A stretch of 64,000 nt of DNA from WHTX01 sp038255145 (GTDB taxonomy: Bacteria; Actinomycetota; Acidimicrobiia; Acidimicrobiales; CAIXPF01), in NCBI GenBank assembly GCA_038255145.1, contig JBBSLP010000007.1:55669-119668 (forward strand), read 5' to 3'. Shown here in pieces: positions 1 through 7,740 of this stretch. Positions within the stretch are counted from its first letter, which is position 1. Every line of letters starts with the position of its first letter. A model generated the notes under the pieces. That model did no database searches. It saw nothing but the letters and a program-made list of their open reading frames with translations, and had not been told where the DNA came from. The position numbers and the translations under genes were made by a program.

Positions 1-308
1 GACATGTTTCACATGGGCTGGTTCACCACCAAAGGGTGGCGCGTCTACGGCTGGAACGACCAGTGGTCGGGCAGCGCCGGGCGCGAGTTCGGCACCCCCC
101 AGCTCATGATCGACATGGTGACGTCGCTGGAGCGGGCCGGGTTCGACTACCTCATGCTCGAGGATGCATCGGTGCTGCCCGACACCTTCGAAGGTGGCTT
201 CGGCTACTCGGTCGAGGCCGGCACCACCCGCCTCGACCCCATGCCCCTCGTGCCCCTCCCGGCGACTACCCGTACGAGACCTTCCGCGACAACCTGCTGG
301 CCTTCTGA
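1..308 (+). pseudogene. Remnant of an NtaA/DszA-type LLM flavin monooxygenase
   Basis: The first 85 codons (from position 4, possibly preceded by sequence outside the window) match the N-terminus of the nitrilotriacetate/dibenzothiophene-sulfone monooxygenase branch of the luciferase-like family. Visible motifs are HMGWF near the start and FDYLMLEDAS near residue 50. At about position 258-268 the match stops. A different reading frame then gives the family's usual C-terminal tail, YETFRDNLLAF, ending at the stop codon at 306-308. A normal member has about 440 residues, so roughly 340 internal codons are missing and the two ends are out of frame. I read it as a non-functional internal-deletion relic; an assembly collapse could look the same. 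Confidence 0.7.
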
Positions 309-387
309 CCCCGAGCGCGGTGCCGCCCGCCCCTCGACCGGGGCGGGCCGCAGTGCGTCCGGTCGACGGTCGCGTCCGGGTGGCGGG

Positions 388-1590
388 TCAGCTGAAGGCG
401 GAGATGCCGGTGATGGCCTGGCCCAGGACCAGGGTGTGGATCTCGTTGGTGCCCTCGTAGGTGTAGACCGACTCGAGGTTGTTCATGTGGCGGATGACGG
501 GGTACTCGAGGGTGATCCCGTTGGCTCCCAGCACCGAGCGGGCCTCGCGGGCGATCCACAGGGCCTCGCGCACGTTGTCGAGCTTGCCGAAGCTGACCAG
601 GGCCGAGGTGATGTTGCCCTGATCCTTCATGCGCCCCAGGTGCAGGGACAACAGGGCGGCCTTGTTCACCTTGACCATCATCTCCACCAGCTTGCGCTGG
701 GTGAGCTGGAAGCTGGCGATGGGCTTGCCGAACTGCTCCCGGCTGATGGCGTACTCGCGGGCAGCCTCGTAGCAGGCCCGGCCCGCTCCTGTTGCCCCCC
801 AGAGGATGCCGTAGCGGGCCTCGTTCAGGCACGACAGCGGCCCCCGCATGGAGGCGATGCCGGGCAGGGCCGCGCTGGAGGGCAGGCGCACCCCGTCGAG
901 CACCAGCTCGGAGGTGATGGACGCCCGCAGGGACAGCTTGCGGTGGATGTCGTTGGCGGTGAAGCCGGGGGTGTCGGTGGGCACGACGAAGCCCCGGATG
1001 AGGCCGTCGTCGCAGCGAGCCCACACCACGGCCACGTCGGAGATGCCGCCGTTGGTGATCCACATCTTGGTGCCGTCGACGACCCAGTCGCCTCCCGGCT
1101 GCTGCACAGCCCGGGTGCGCATGGAGCTGGGATCGGAGCCCGAGTCGGGCTCGGTCAGGCCGAAGCAGCCGATGGCCTCGCCGGCAGCCATGCGGGGCAG
1201 CCACTCCTGCTTCTGCTCCTCCGAGCCGTAGGCCCAGATGGGGAACATGGCCAGCGAGCCCTGCACGGACACGAAGCTGCGGGCACCGGAGTCACCGGCT
1301 TCGAGCTCGAGGCAGGCCAGGCCGTAGGCCACCGCACTGGTGCCGGCGCAGCCGTAGCCCTGCAGGTGCATGCCCAGCAAGCCCAGGGCGCCGAACTCCT
1401 TGGCCATCTCCTTGGGGAAGGTGCCCCGTTCGAACCAGTCGGCCACGTCGGGCAGGATGCGGTCGCCCACGAACTGGCGCACCGTGGACTGGATCAGCCG
1501 CTCGTCGTCGTCGAGCAGCCGGTCGAGCTCGAGGAAGTCGTTGGGGTCACCCTGGCGACCGGCGTGGCGCGTGCCGTGGGTCTCACTCAT
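388..1590 (-). CDS. gcdH: Glutaryl-CoA dehydrogenase-like acyl-CoA dehydrogenase
   Basis: 400 residues, the normal length for a soluble FAD-dependent acyl-CoA dehydrogenase. Family signatures are TEPDSGSD at residues 146-153 (FAD binding) and YEGTNEIHTL near the C-terminus, where Glu379 is in the position of the catalytic base. The segment DSGARSFVSVQGSL around residue 104 resembles the glutaryl-CoA dehydrogenase motif whose Arg binds the substrate's distal carboxylate. This supports oxidative decarboxylation of glutaryl-CoA to crotonyl-CoA in lysine/tryptophan degradation. The ATG lies 41 nt from the neighbouring OmpA gene's stop, so the two may be cotranscribed. Family is certain; substrate is inferred from motifs. 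Confidence 0.88.
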   Translation of the reverse strand: MSETHGTRHAGRQGDPNDFLELDRLLDDDERLIQSTVRQFVGDRILPDVADWFERGTFPKEMAKEFGALGLLGMHLQGYGCAGTSAVAYGLACLELEAGDSGARSFVSVQGSLAMFPIWAYGSEEQKQEWLPRMAAGEAIGCFGLTEPDSGSDPSSMRTRAVQQPGGDWVVDGTKMWITNGGISDVAVVWARCDDGLIRGFVVPTDTPGFTANDIHRKLSLRASITSELVLDGVRLPSSAALPGIASMRGPLSCLNEARYGILWGATGAGRACYEAAREYAISREQFGKPIASFQLTQRKLVEMMVKVNKAALLSLHLGRMKDQGNITSALVSFGKLDNVREALWIAREARSVLGANGITLEYPVIRHMNNLESVYTYEGTNEIHTLVLGQAITGISAFS

Positions 1591-1634
1591 GGTCCCAGTA
1601 TTACCCAGGCGGCGCCCGGCATACCGGGGCCGTG

Positions 1635-2399
1635 TCAGCCGAGGACGTTGAACTCGATCCGGCGGTTCAGGGCCCGGCCTTCGACGGTGTCGTTGGTGGC
1701 CCGGGGCTTGGTCTGGCCATAGCCGGTGGCCACGACCAGGGCGGGGTCGATGCCCTGGGCCACGAGGCGGTCGCGCACCACGTCGGCCCGCTGCTGGCTG
1801 ATGCGCAGGTTCGAATCGGGGGTGCCGTTGGTGTCGGTGTGCCCAGCCACCTCGACGCGCACGCCGGGGTGGGTGCGCAGCTCGGCCGCCACCCGGTCGA
1901 CGAGCTCGAGGCCGTCGGCGTCGAGGTTGGTGGTGTCGGGCTTGAACAACGATGCCGACTCGGCGCTGATGGCGGTGAGGCTGGCCCGCAGCTGGGCGAC
2001 CGTGGTGGTCGGTGCCGTGGTGGCGACGGGCTCGCCGGCCACGGTGGTGGGGGCCTCGGGTGTGACGGCGGTGGTCGTGGTCACGGGGTCCCCAGCCAGC
2101 GTCGACACGGGACCGCCCCGGGCACCGGGGGTCACCAGGGGGGCGTCCTCGGCCGATGTCGTGGCCGTGGACACCGTGCCCGGCGCGCCGACCACGCTCT
2201 GTCCGGTGGGGACGAGCTCACCGAGCTCGCGCACGGGGCCGCCGCCGCAGCCCGCGGCCACCGCGGCCAGCAGCAGCGCCAACGCGGCCACCCCCTGCCG
2301 GGCGGGAGGCTGCCGTGTTCCCCCACTGCTCGTCTCGTCCTCGGGTGTGCTCATGGCGTTCCCGTTGCTCGCGGTGGTGCCGTCGCCCGGTTCGGGCAT
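1635..2399 (-). CDS. OmpA/MotB-domain lipoprotein
   Basis: 254 residues from the ATG at 2399. An internal ATG at 2354 would give MSTPEDE and place the signal peptide nearer the N-terminus; neither start has a strong ribosome site. A hydrophobic stretch ending in the lipobox VAAGC (about residue 50) predicts membrane anchoring through a lipidated Cys. A long Thr/Val/Ala-rich linker follows, then a C-terminal OmpA domain (about residues 140-254) with HTDTNGTPDSN, a conserved RAD and NRRIEF, the elements that bind peptidoglycan diaminopimelate. It probably tethers the envelope to the cell wall. Confidence 0.85.
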   Translation of the reverse strand: MPEPGDGTTASNGNAMSTPEDETSSGGTRQPPARQGVAALALLLAAVAAGCGGGPVRELGELVPTGQSVVGAPGTVSTATTSAEDAPLVTPGARGGPVSTLAGDPVTTTTAVTPEAPTTVAGEPVATTAPTTTVAQLRASLTAISAESASLFKPDTTNLDADGLELVDRVAAELRTHPGVRVEVAGHTDTNGTPDSNLRISQQRADVVRDRLVAQGIDPALVVATGYGQTKPRATNDTVEGRALNRRIEFNVLG

Positions 2400-2466
2400 C
2401 GTCCGCGGAGCCTACGCCTCCGATCGCCCCAGGTGGGGGACCTGTGGGACGCATCGGGAGCGGGCC

Positions 2467-2497
2467 AGGGTGGGCCGCCGGCCTGGCGGCCCACCCT
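2467..2497 (-). terminator. Hairpin terminator of the decayed SBP copy
   Basis: A perfect 13-bp stem (AGGGTGGGCCGCC and its complement) with a 5-nt loop sits 30 nt beyond the stop of the degenerate substrate-binding gene. There is no T-tract, as is common in high-GC actinobacteria. Confidence 0.6.
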
Positions 2498-2526
2498 CTG
2501 GCTCAGCAGTTGGTCACGTCAGGTGA

Positions 2527-3580
2527 TCAGGCGCAGAGACCCCGGTTCTGGTCCCAGGCGCAGTGTCAGCAGTTCCCGGGACCACACGATGAAGGCGTCG
2601 TCGTCATAGGCCGGCGACACCAGGTCCTTGATGCCCCCGCCGCCGACCCACCAGCCGTCGGTGGCCGAGCCGTCGCCGCCGACCTTGTCCTTGCCCACGA
2701 AGCCGCTGCCCTTGCTGACCGACGACATGAACTCGTACTTCACCGACTCCTTCATGCCGTTCTCGGCCGACTCGGTGATGGACTGGGTGCAGGGCACCCC
2801 GGTGGACATCACGATGAAGACGGCGGGGTCCTTGGCGGCGATGGTGGTGAGCGGGTCCTTGACCGAGGGGGCCTGGGTCTCGATCTGCTCGGTGATGTAG
2901 TCGAAGCGGTCCTTGTTGGAGGACTGGGCGATGTAGGCCTTGACGGCGCTGTCGTAGGCCTTGCCGAAGTCGTTGTTCATGACGAGGGCGGCCACCTTGA
3001 CCTTGCCCCCGTCGGGGGCGAGCTCGTCGAGGCGCTGCTCGATGAAGCCACCCCAGAGCACGGCTTCGGTGTTGTAGGCCATCTGCAGCCCCGTCGTCCA
3101 CGGGTGGTTGACGGGGTCACCCCCAGGCCGGGTGACCGGTCATGGCCAGGATGTTGGGGATGCCGCGCTGGTTCAGCTTGTCGTAGGTCTTCATCACGTT
3201 GGCCGAGCCGAGGGACCACAGGTCGAAGACCTTGTCCGAGTCGATCAACTCGTCCACGAGCGGGATGGTGCGGGCGGCGTCGTCGCCGTCGTCCTTGGCG
3301 ATGTAGTCGATCTTATGGGTCTTGCCCAGGGAGTCCTCGAAGGCCCTTCCGCGCTGTAGTGGTCGAAGATCGGCACCATGCCCTTGGCGATGAAGCCGTG
3401 GTCGGCCGTGGTGCCCGACAGCGAGATGGTCTGGCCGATCTTGATCGAGGTGTCGCTCAGGCCCTCGGTGTCGGACCAGCCGGCGGGGCAGGTGGACAGA
3501 TCGATGGTGAAGCCCTCGGGCCCGGTGACGGTCTGCCGTCGGCCGACTTGCGCGTCGATCTCATCGGGTGGGTCCTCCCC
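2527..3580 (-). pseudogene. Decayed tandem copy of the ABC substrate-binding protein
   Basis: The region is highly similar, at nucleotide and protein level, to the intact gene at 3765-5372 (identical stretches include the region encoding NGMKESVKYEFMSS). It carries several lesions. The signal peptide and about 80 N-terminal codons are gone. Single-base indels shift the frame near 3535, 3345 and 3121 (a C-run of five versus four). About 110 codons are missing near 2571, after which the C-terminal tail CAWDQNRGLCA continues in another frame to the stop at 2527-2529. The longest open piece (2519-3082) encodes only the central domain. The upstream motif CTACTGACAG still resembles the intact copy's upstream region, so promoter and terminator survive around a dead gene. 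Confidence 0.85.
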
Positions 3581-3701
3581 GTCATGCGTGCAGCGCCGCC
3601 GGGTGGAAGGGAGACCCGTGGGCGTCCCTCGGCGCGGTGACGGGGAACGCTACTGACAGTGTGTCCCTACGTCGTGTGGTGGCCACGGGGCCGGGCGCGC
3701 C

Positions 3702-3734
3702 GAGGGCCCCCGGCGGTTGGCCGGGGGCCCTCGT
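3702..3734 (-). terminator. Strong hairpin terminator of the SBP gene
   Basis: A perfect 14-bp GC stem (CGAGGGCCCCCGGC and its complement) with the loop GGTTG lies 30 nt after the stop codon of the substrate-binding protein gene. There is no T-tract. Confidence 0.75.
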
Positions 3735-3764
3735 GGATGCGCTCAGCTCAGGGTGAGCTGTTGG

Positions 3765-5372
3765 TCAGGTGCAGAGGCCCTGGGACTGGTCCCAGGTGCA
3801 GTTCTTGGACTTGCCCGAGAGGTCGATGATCGGCCCGTCCGGCACCCAGTTCTGCACGGTGTAGTCGTACTTGCCGAACTCCGAACCTTCGATCATGTAG
3901 GCGTCGGCGGCGCCGTTCATGCTGAAGCCGATGCCCTGCAGCAGGAACGGGTTGGTCATCTCCATGCCCCGCACGGCCAGGACCAGGTTGGTGCGGGTGA
4001 GGCCGCCCTCCATGTCCCCGGCGATCTGCAGGGCCTGGATCATGGCCCAACCGAAGATCACGCCCGAGCCCAGGGACCCGGAGATCTTGTAGTCGGTGCC
4101 GTCCTTGGCCAGCAGGTCACGGGCCCACTTGATGAAGACGTCGTTGTCGTTGTCCGGCGAGGCCAGGTCCTTGATGCCGCCGCCGACGACCCACCAACCG
4201 TCGGTGGCCGAGCCGTCGCCGCCGACCTTGTCCTTGCCCACGAAGCCGCTGCCCTTGCAGACCGACGACATGAACTCGTACTTCACCGACTCCTTCATGC
4301 CGTTCTCGGCCGACTCGGTGATGGACTGGGTGCAGGGCACCCCGGTGGACATGACGATGAAGACATCAGGGTCCTTGGCGGCGATGGTGGTGAGCGGGTC
4401 CTTCACCGTCGGGGCCTGGGTCTCGATGACCTCGGTGAAGTACTCGAACCGGTCCTTGTTGGGAGACTGGGCGATGTAGGCCTTGAAGGCGCTGTCGTAG
4501 GCCTTGCCGAAGTCGTTGTTCATGACGAGGGCGGCCACCTTGACCTTGCCACCGTCGGGGGCCAGCTCGTCGAGGCGCTGCTCGATGAAGCCACCCCAGA
4601 GCACGGCTTCGGTGTTGTAGGCCATCTGCAGGCCGGTGGTCCACGGGTGGTTGACCGGGTCACCCCAGGCCGGGTGGCCCGTCATCTGCAGCACACCGGG
4701 GATGCAGCGCTGGTTGAGCTTGTCGTAGGTCTTCATGGTGTTCGCCGAACCCAGCGTCCACATGTCGAAGACCTTCTCCGAATCGATCAGCTCGTCGACC
4801 AGGGGGATGGTGCGGGCGGCGTCGTAGCCGTCGTCCTTGACGATGTAGTCGATCGACCGGGCCTTGCCCAGGGAGTCCTTGAAGGCGCCCTTCTGGCTGT
4901 AGTAGGCGAACATCGGGCCCATGGCCTTGGCGATGTAGCCGTAGTCGGCTGTGGTCCCCGACTGGGACATGGTGTTGCCGATCTTGATGGTGGTGTCGCT
5001 CAGGCCCTCGGTGTTGCTCCAACCGGCCGGGCACTTGGACAGGTCGATGGTGAAGCCCTCGGGGCCCGTCACCGTCTTGCCGTCGGCGGACACCCCCCAC
5101 TTCTCGGCCTTGGCCCGGGCGACCTCGGCGGCGCGCTCGGTGGCCCACAGCTCTTCCCAACCGTCCATGGTGGTGGGCTGGGCCGCAGGCTTGGAGGCCG
5201 ACGTGGTGGCCGTGCCCGACAGGGCGGCGTTGATGCCGGCCTTGACGCCCTGGTCGATCGTGCCCGGCGTACCGCCGGCCGCGCTGTCGTCACCGCCGCC
5301 ACCGCAGCCCGCAGCCAGGAGGGACAGGACCACGAGTCCCCCGCCCAGCGCTCGGGCCCGCTTCGTTCGCAT
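3765..5372 (-). CDS. ABC transporter substrate-binding lipoprotein (branched-chain amino acid/amide type)
   Basis: 535 residues from the ATG at 5372, chosen because AGGGGG lies 11 nt upstream and the protein then begins MRTKRARALGGG with a lipobox LLAAGC. The open frame extends 20 codons further upstream without support. After a short linker comes a periplasmic-binding type I fold (TIKIGNTMSQSG; DDGYDAARTIPLVDELI; AALVMNNDFGKAY), as in LivJ/UrtA-type receptors. It should deliver a small solute to an ABC permease, but no permease or ATPase gene is adjacent, so it is an orphan receptor here and its ligand is unknown. A degenerate duplicate lies directly downstream. Confidence 0.88.
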   Translation of the reverse strand: MRTKRARALGGGLVVLSLLAAGCGGGGDDSAAGGTPGTIDQGVKAGINAALSGTATTSASKPAAQPTTMDGWEELWATERAAEVARAKAEKWGVSADGKTVTGPEGFTIDLSKCPAGWSNTEGLSDTTIKIGNTMSQSGTTADYGYIAKAMGPMFAYYSQKGAFKDSLGKARSIDYIVKDDGYDAARTIPLVDELIDSEKVFDMWTLGSANTMKTYDKLNQRCIPGVLQMTGHPAWGDPVNHPWTTGLQMAYNTEAVLWGGFIEQRLDELAPDGGKVKVAALVMNNDFGKAYDSAFKAYIAQSPNKDRFEYFTEVIETQAPTVKDPLTTIAAKDPDVFIVMSTGVPCTQSITESAENGMKESVKYEFMSSVCKGSGFVGKDKVGGDGSATDGWWVVGGGIKDLASPDNDNDVFIKWARDLLAKDGTDYKISGSLGSGVIFGWAMIQALQIAGDMEGGLTRTNLVLAVRGMEMTNPFLLQGIGFSMNGAADAYMIEGSEFGKYDYTVQNWVPDGPIIDLSGKSKNCTWDQSQGLCT

Positions 5373-5456
5373 CAACAACGTGTCCCCCTGGGGTTTTCGA
5401 CGGGCACCTGCCGACGGCTGTCGAAGTGCCAACAGTCACAACGGTACTGACAGAAC

Positions 5457-5475
5457 GTGACAGGTGTCATGTCAC
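5457..5475. promoter_or_regulatory. Inverted repeat in divergent SBP/AIM24 promoter region
   Basis: GTGACA and TGTCAC are separated by 7 nt. More TGAC/GTCA half-sites occur at about 5434-5452 (CAGTCACAACGG, ACTGACAG). The cluster lies between the divergent starts at 5372 and 5529. It could be an operator for either gene; the binding factor is unknown. Confidence 0.4.
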
Positions 5476-5528
5476 CCCCTGAGACGACCGGCTCAGGACG
5501 GTGGCGGTCACCCGGAGGAGTTCCACTG

Positions 5529-6239
5529 ATGCCCTCCGCGGCCATACTGGCGGCCATGCAGATCGTCACCCGACACACGCCGGCCTTCGGGGTCGCCCGC
5601 GTCCAACTCGACGGCAACGAAGAGGTCCGCATCGACCACGGCGCCCTGATGGCGTTGGCCCAGGGGATGACCGTCAGCTCCCAGATGCAGGGCGGCTTCA
5701 TGCGCTCGCTCAAGCGGGCCGCGCTGGGCGGGGAGGGCTTCTTCCTGACCACGGCCACGGCGCCGGCGGGGGGCGGCTGGATCGACATCGCCCCCAAGCT
5801 GCCCGGTGACCTGTTGGCCGTGGACCTCGATCCCAGCCACGGCCTGGTCATCCAGAAGGGGGCGTGGTTGGGATCGGCCACCAGCGTCAACCTGGACACC
5901 AGGTGGGGTGGGTTCAAGAACCTGTTCGGCTCCGAGGGCGGCTTCATCGTGCACGCCACCGGGCAGGGCGCCGCCGTCCTGGCCGCCTACGGCGCCCTCG
6001 AGACGTGGGACCTGGCCGCAGGCGAGACCATGACCCTCGACGCCGGCCACATGGTGGCCTACGACGACTCCACCACCATGCAGATGCGCAAGGTCACCGG
6101 TGGTGTCGTGCAGTCGCTCAAGACCGGTGATGCCCTGGTCTTCGACTTCACCGGGCCCGGGCGGGTCATGTCCCAGACCCGCAACCCCCACGAGCTGCTG
6201 GGCTGGATCGCCGCCGCGGTGGACACCAAGGGCCAGTAG
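5529..6239 (+). CDS. AIM24 family protein (TIGR00266-like)
   Basis: 236 residues. The ATG at 5529 is preferred because GGAGGAG ends 8 nt before it; the frame is open back to 5457, and the family's usual start would be the internal Met at 5556 (MQIVTRHTPAFG). The whole length matches the AIM24 beta-sandwich family: glycine-rich strands, GGEGFFLTTATAPAGGG, ETWDLAAGETMTLDAGHMVAYD, and a C-terminal FTGPGRVMSQTRNP. Bacterial members have no established biochemical function. The fungal homologue acts at the mitochondrial inner membrane. The protein has no signal peptide. Confidence 0.85.
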   Translation: MPSAAILAAMQIVTRHTPAFGVARVQLDGNEEVRIDHGALMALAQGMTVSSQMQGGFMRSLKRAALGGEGFFLTTATAPAGGGWIDIAPKLPGDLLAVDLDPSHGLVIQKGAWLGSATSVNLDTRWGGFKNLFGSEGGFIVHATGQGAAVLAAYGALETWDLAAGETMTLDAGHMVAYDDSTTMQMRKVTGGVVQSLKTGDALVFDFTGPGRVMSQTRNPHELLGWIAAAVDTKGQ

Positions 6240-6315
6240 GTCCCGCTGGGCGCAGCCGCGCCAGCGACGGGACCCCGGTGTCACCGCCGGTGACAGCCCC
6301 TGCCGTCGCCGTCGC

Positions 6316-7422
6316 TCAGCGGGCGCCCGCGCCCAGGTCGAGGCGCTCGATGGCCGGGCTGATCTTCTTCAGTTCGGGCATGACCTCCTTGGCGAACAGG
6401 CGCATGCTGCGCTCGGCCTCCTCGGCGGGCATGCCGCCGTAGCGGAACACGCCGATGAAGCTGTCGCCGCCGACCATGTCGCCGAACGTGGTGATCTTCT
6501 CGTAGACCTGGTCGGGGGTGCCCCAGGGCTGCAGGCCCACGTAGAACTCGGTCATCTTCTCCAGGCCACCGGGCCTGGTGAGCCGGTCGTACATCTGGCC
6601 GTGGAACTCGTAGCCCGGCGTCGACTTGAGGTGGGGCTTGTCGAACTCGTAGTGGGCGATGATCGAGTCCCAGTAGCCGCCCAGCCACTTGCGGGCCTGC
6701 TCCTCGGCCCGATCCGCGCTCTTGTCCACGAAGGTCCAGCCGGCCACGATGGGGGCCGGCGGTTCCTCGCCGATGGCCTCGCGGTAGGTGTCGCGGTAGC
6801 TCGCCACCTCCTCCTGCACCAGGTGCCAGGGCTTCTGGGGGACGACGAGGACGCCGGTGCCCAGGCGGGCCATGATCTCGGCCGACTCGGGGGACACCGT
6901 GGCCGAGTAGGTGCGCCCCTTGAACGAGGCGTAGGGCGCGGGGTGCAGCTCGGTGCGGGGCTGGTTGACGAACTCGCCGGCGTAGTCCATGACCCCGGTC
7001 TCGAGCGCTCCGAAGATGGCCTCGGCCGACTCCTTGAACTGTTGGCGGGCCGTGCCCATCTCGACGCGGAAGCCGTCGAACTCGACCTTGCCCGTGCCCC
7101 GGCCCAGGCCGAGGATGAGCCGGCCCTCGGACATGTGGTCGAGCATGACGATCTGCTCTGCCGCCCGCAGCGGGTCGTGCCACGGCAGGACCAGCACCAT
7201 GGAGCCCAGCTTCACCGTCTTGGTGCGCCCGGCCATGTAGGTGAGGAACTGCAGGACGTCGGGGCACATCGTGTAGTCGGTGAAGTGGTGCTCCACGCTC
7301 CAGATGGACTCGTAGCCCAGGGGCTCGGCCAGGTCGGCCAGGCGCAGGTCGGCCTGCCACACCTCCCTGTCCGACAGGTTCCCCCCGAAGCCCTGGAAGA
7401 TCGACGACATGCCGACGTGCAT
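6316..7422 (-). CDS. LLM class flavin-dependent oxidoreductase
   Basis: 368 residues beginning MHVGMSSIFQGFGGN. The TIM-barrel luciferase-like fold is shown by GYESIWSVEHHFTDY (about residue 37), KLGSMVLVLPWHDPLRAAEQIVMLD, SEGRLILGLGRG and the C-terminal WGTPDQVYEKI. It should use reduced FMN or F420 to oxidise or oxygenate an organic substrate; the substrate cannot be told from sequence. It is transcribed alone, facing away from the AIM24 gene's 3' end. It is one of four intact LLM enzymes plus one relic in this window. Confidence 0.85.
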   Translation of the reverse strand: MHVGMSSIFQGFGGNLSDREVWQADLRLADLAEPLGYESIWSVEHHFTDYTMCPDVLQFLTYMAGRTKTVKLGSMVLVLPWHDPLRAAEQIVMLDHMSEGRLILGLGRGTGKVEFDGFRVEMGTARQQFKESAEAIFGALETGVMDYAGEFVNQPRTELHPAPYASFKGRTYSATVSPESAEIMARLGTGVLVVPQKPWHLVQEEVASYRDTYREAIGEEPPAPIVAGWTFVDKSADRAEEQARKWLGGYWDSIIAHYEFDKPHLKSTPGYEFHGQMYDRLTRPGGLEKMTEFYVGLQPWGTPDQVYEKITTFGDMVGGDSFIGVFRYGGMPAEEAERSMRLFAKEVMPELKKISPAIERLDLGAGAR

Positions 7423-7740
7423 CGCTGCCCCCTCGTGCTGTCCGCCGTCCCCGGCCGGTCCGGCCCCCCTGGTGAACGACGGTTCAGGACGCTGACGCTA
7501 GCGCGGCATCGGGGGGATCGTCGGCTGGCTGGCTGGCAGCCCGGTGTCACATGGACGGCCTGGTGTGGTCGACCTCGTCGCGGATGCGGTCGTAGTCCCC
7601 GGCGCCGAGCACGTGGCACCAGATGCCCCGACCGTTGATGCGCCCGGGGCGGGCGCGGCCCCAACTCATCACCTCCACCCCCGAGCATGCGCCCGAGGTG
7701 TGACAGCGAAGGGCAGTAGCCAGCCAGGTGAGGGTGTGCG
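7423..7740. other. 318-nt gap with imperfect inverted repeats
   Basis: No confident gene. Imperfect inverted repeats (CTGGCTGGCAGCCCGGTGTCACAT around 7530-7553 in part, and its near-complement around 7694-7722) flank a 40-codon minus-strand frame at 7547-7669. The rest is plain GC-rich spacer. Confidence 0.35.
7547..7669 (-). CDS. Possible 40-residue ORF or gene fragment, unknown
   Basis: An ATG at 7669 opens a 40-codon frame ending IRDEVDHTRPSM, with GGGGG 8 nt upstream. Its composition (GRGIWCHVLGAGDYDRIRDE) is less arginine/proline-skewed than the shadow frames around it, so it may be a small protein or the surviving C-terminus of a deleted gene. I recognise no family. Confidence 0.2.
   Translation of the reverse strand: MSWGRARPGRINGRGIWCHVLGAGDYDRIRDEVDHTRPSM

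Noticed and set aside
1799..1830. GGTTCGAATC-like string resembling a tRNA T-arm
   Set aside because: It lies inside the OmpA coding frame, and no acceptor or anticodon stems can be drawn around it.
3765..7422. A complete ABC uptake operon around the substrate-binding protein
   Set aside because: No permease or ATPase gene is present on either side; the neighbours are AIM24, an OmpA-like lipoprotein and an LLM enzyme.
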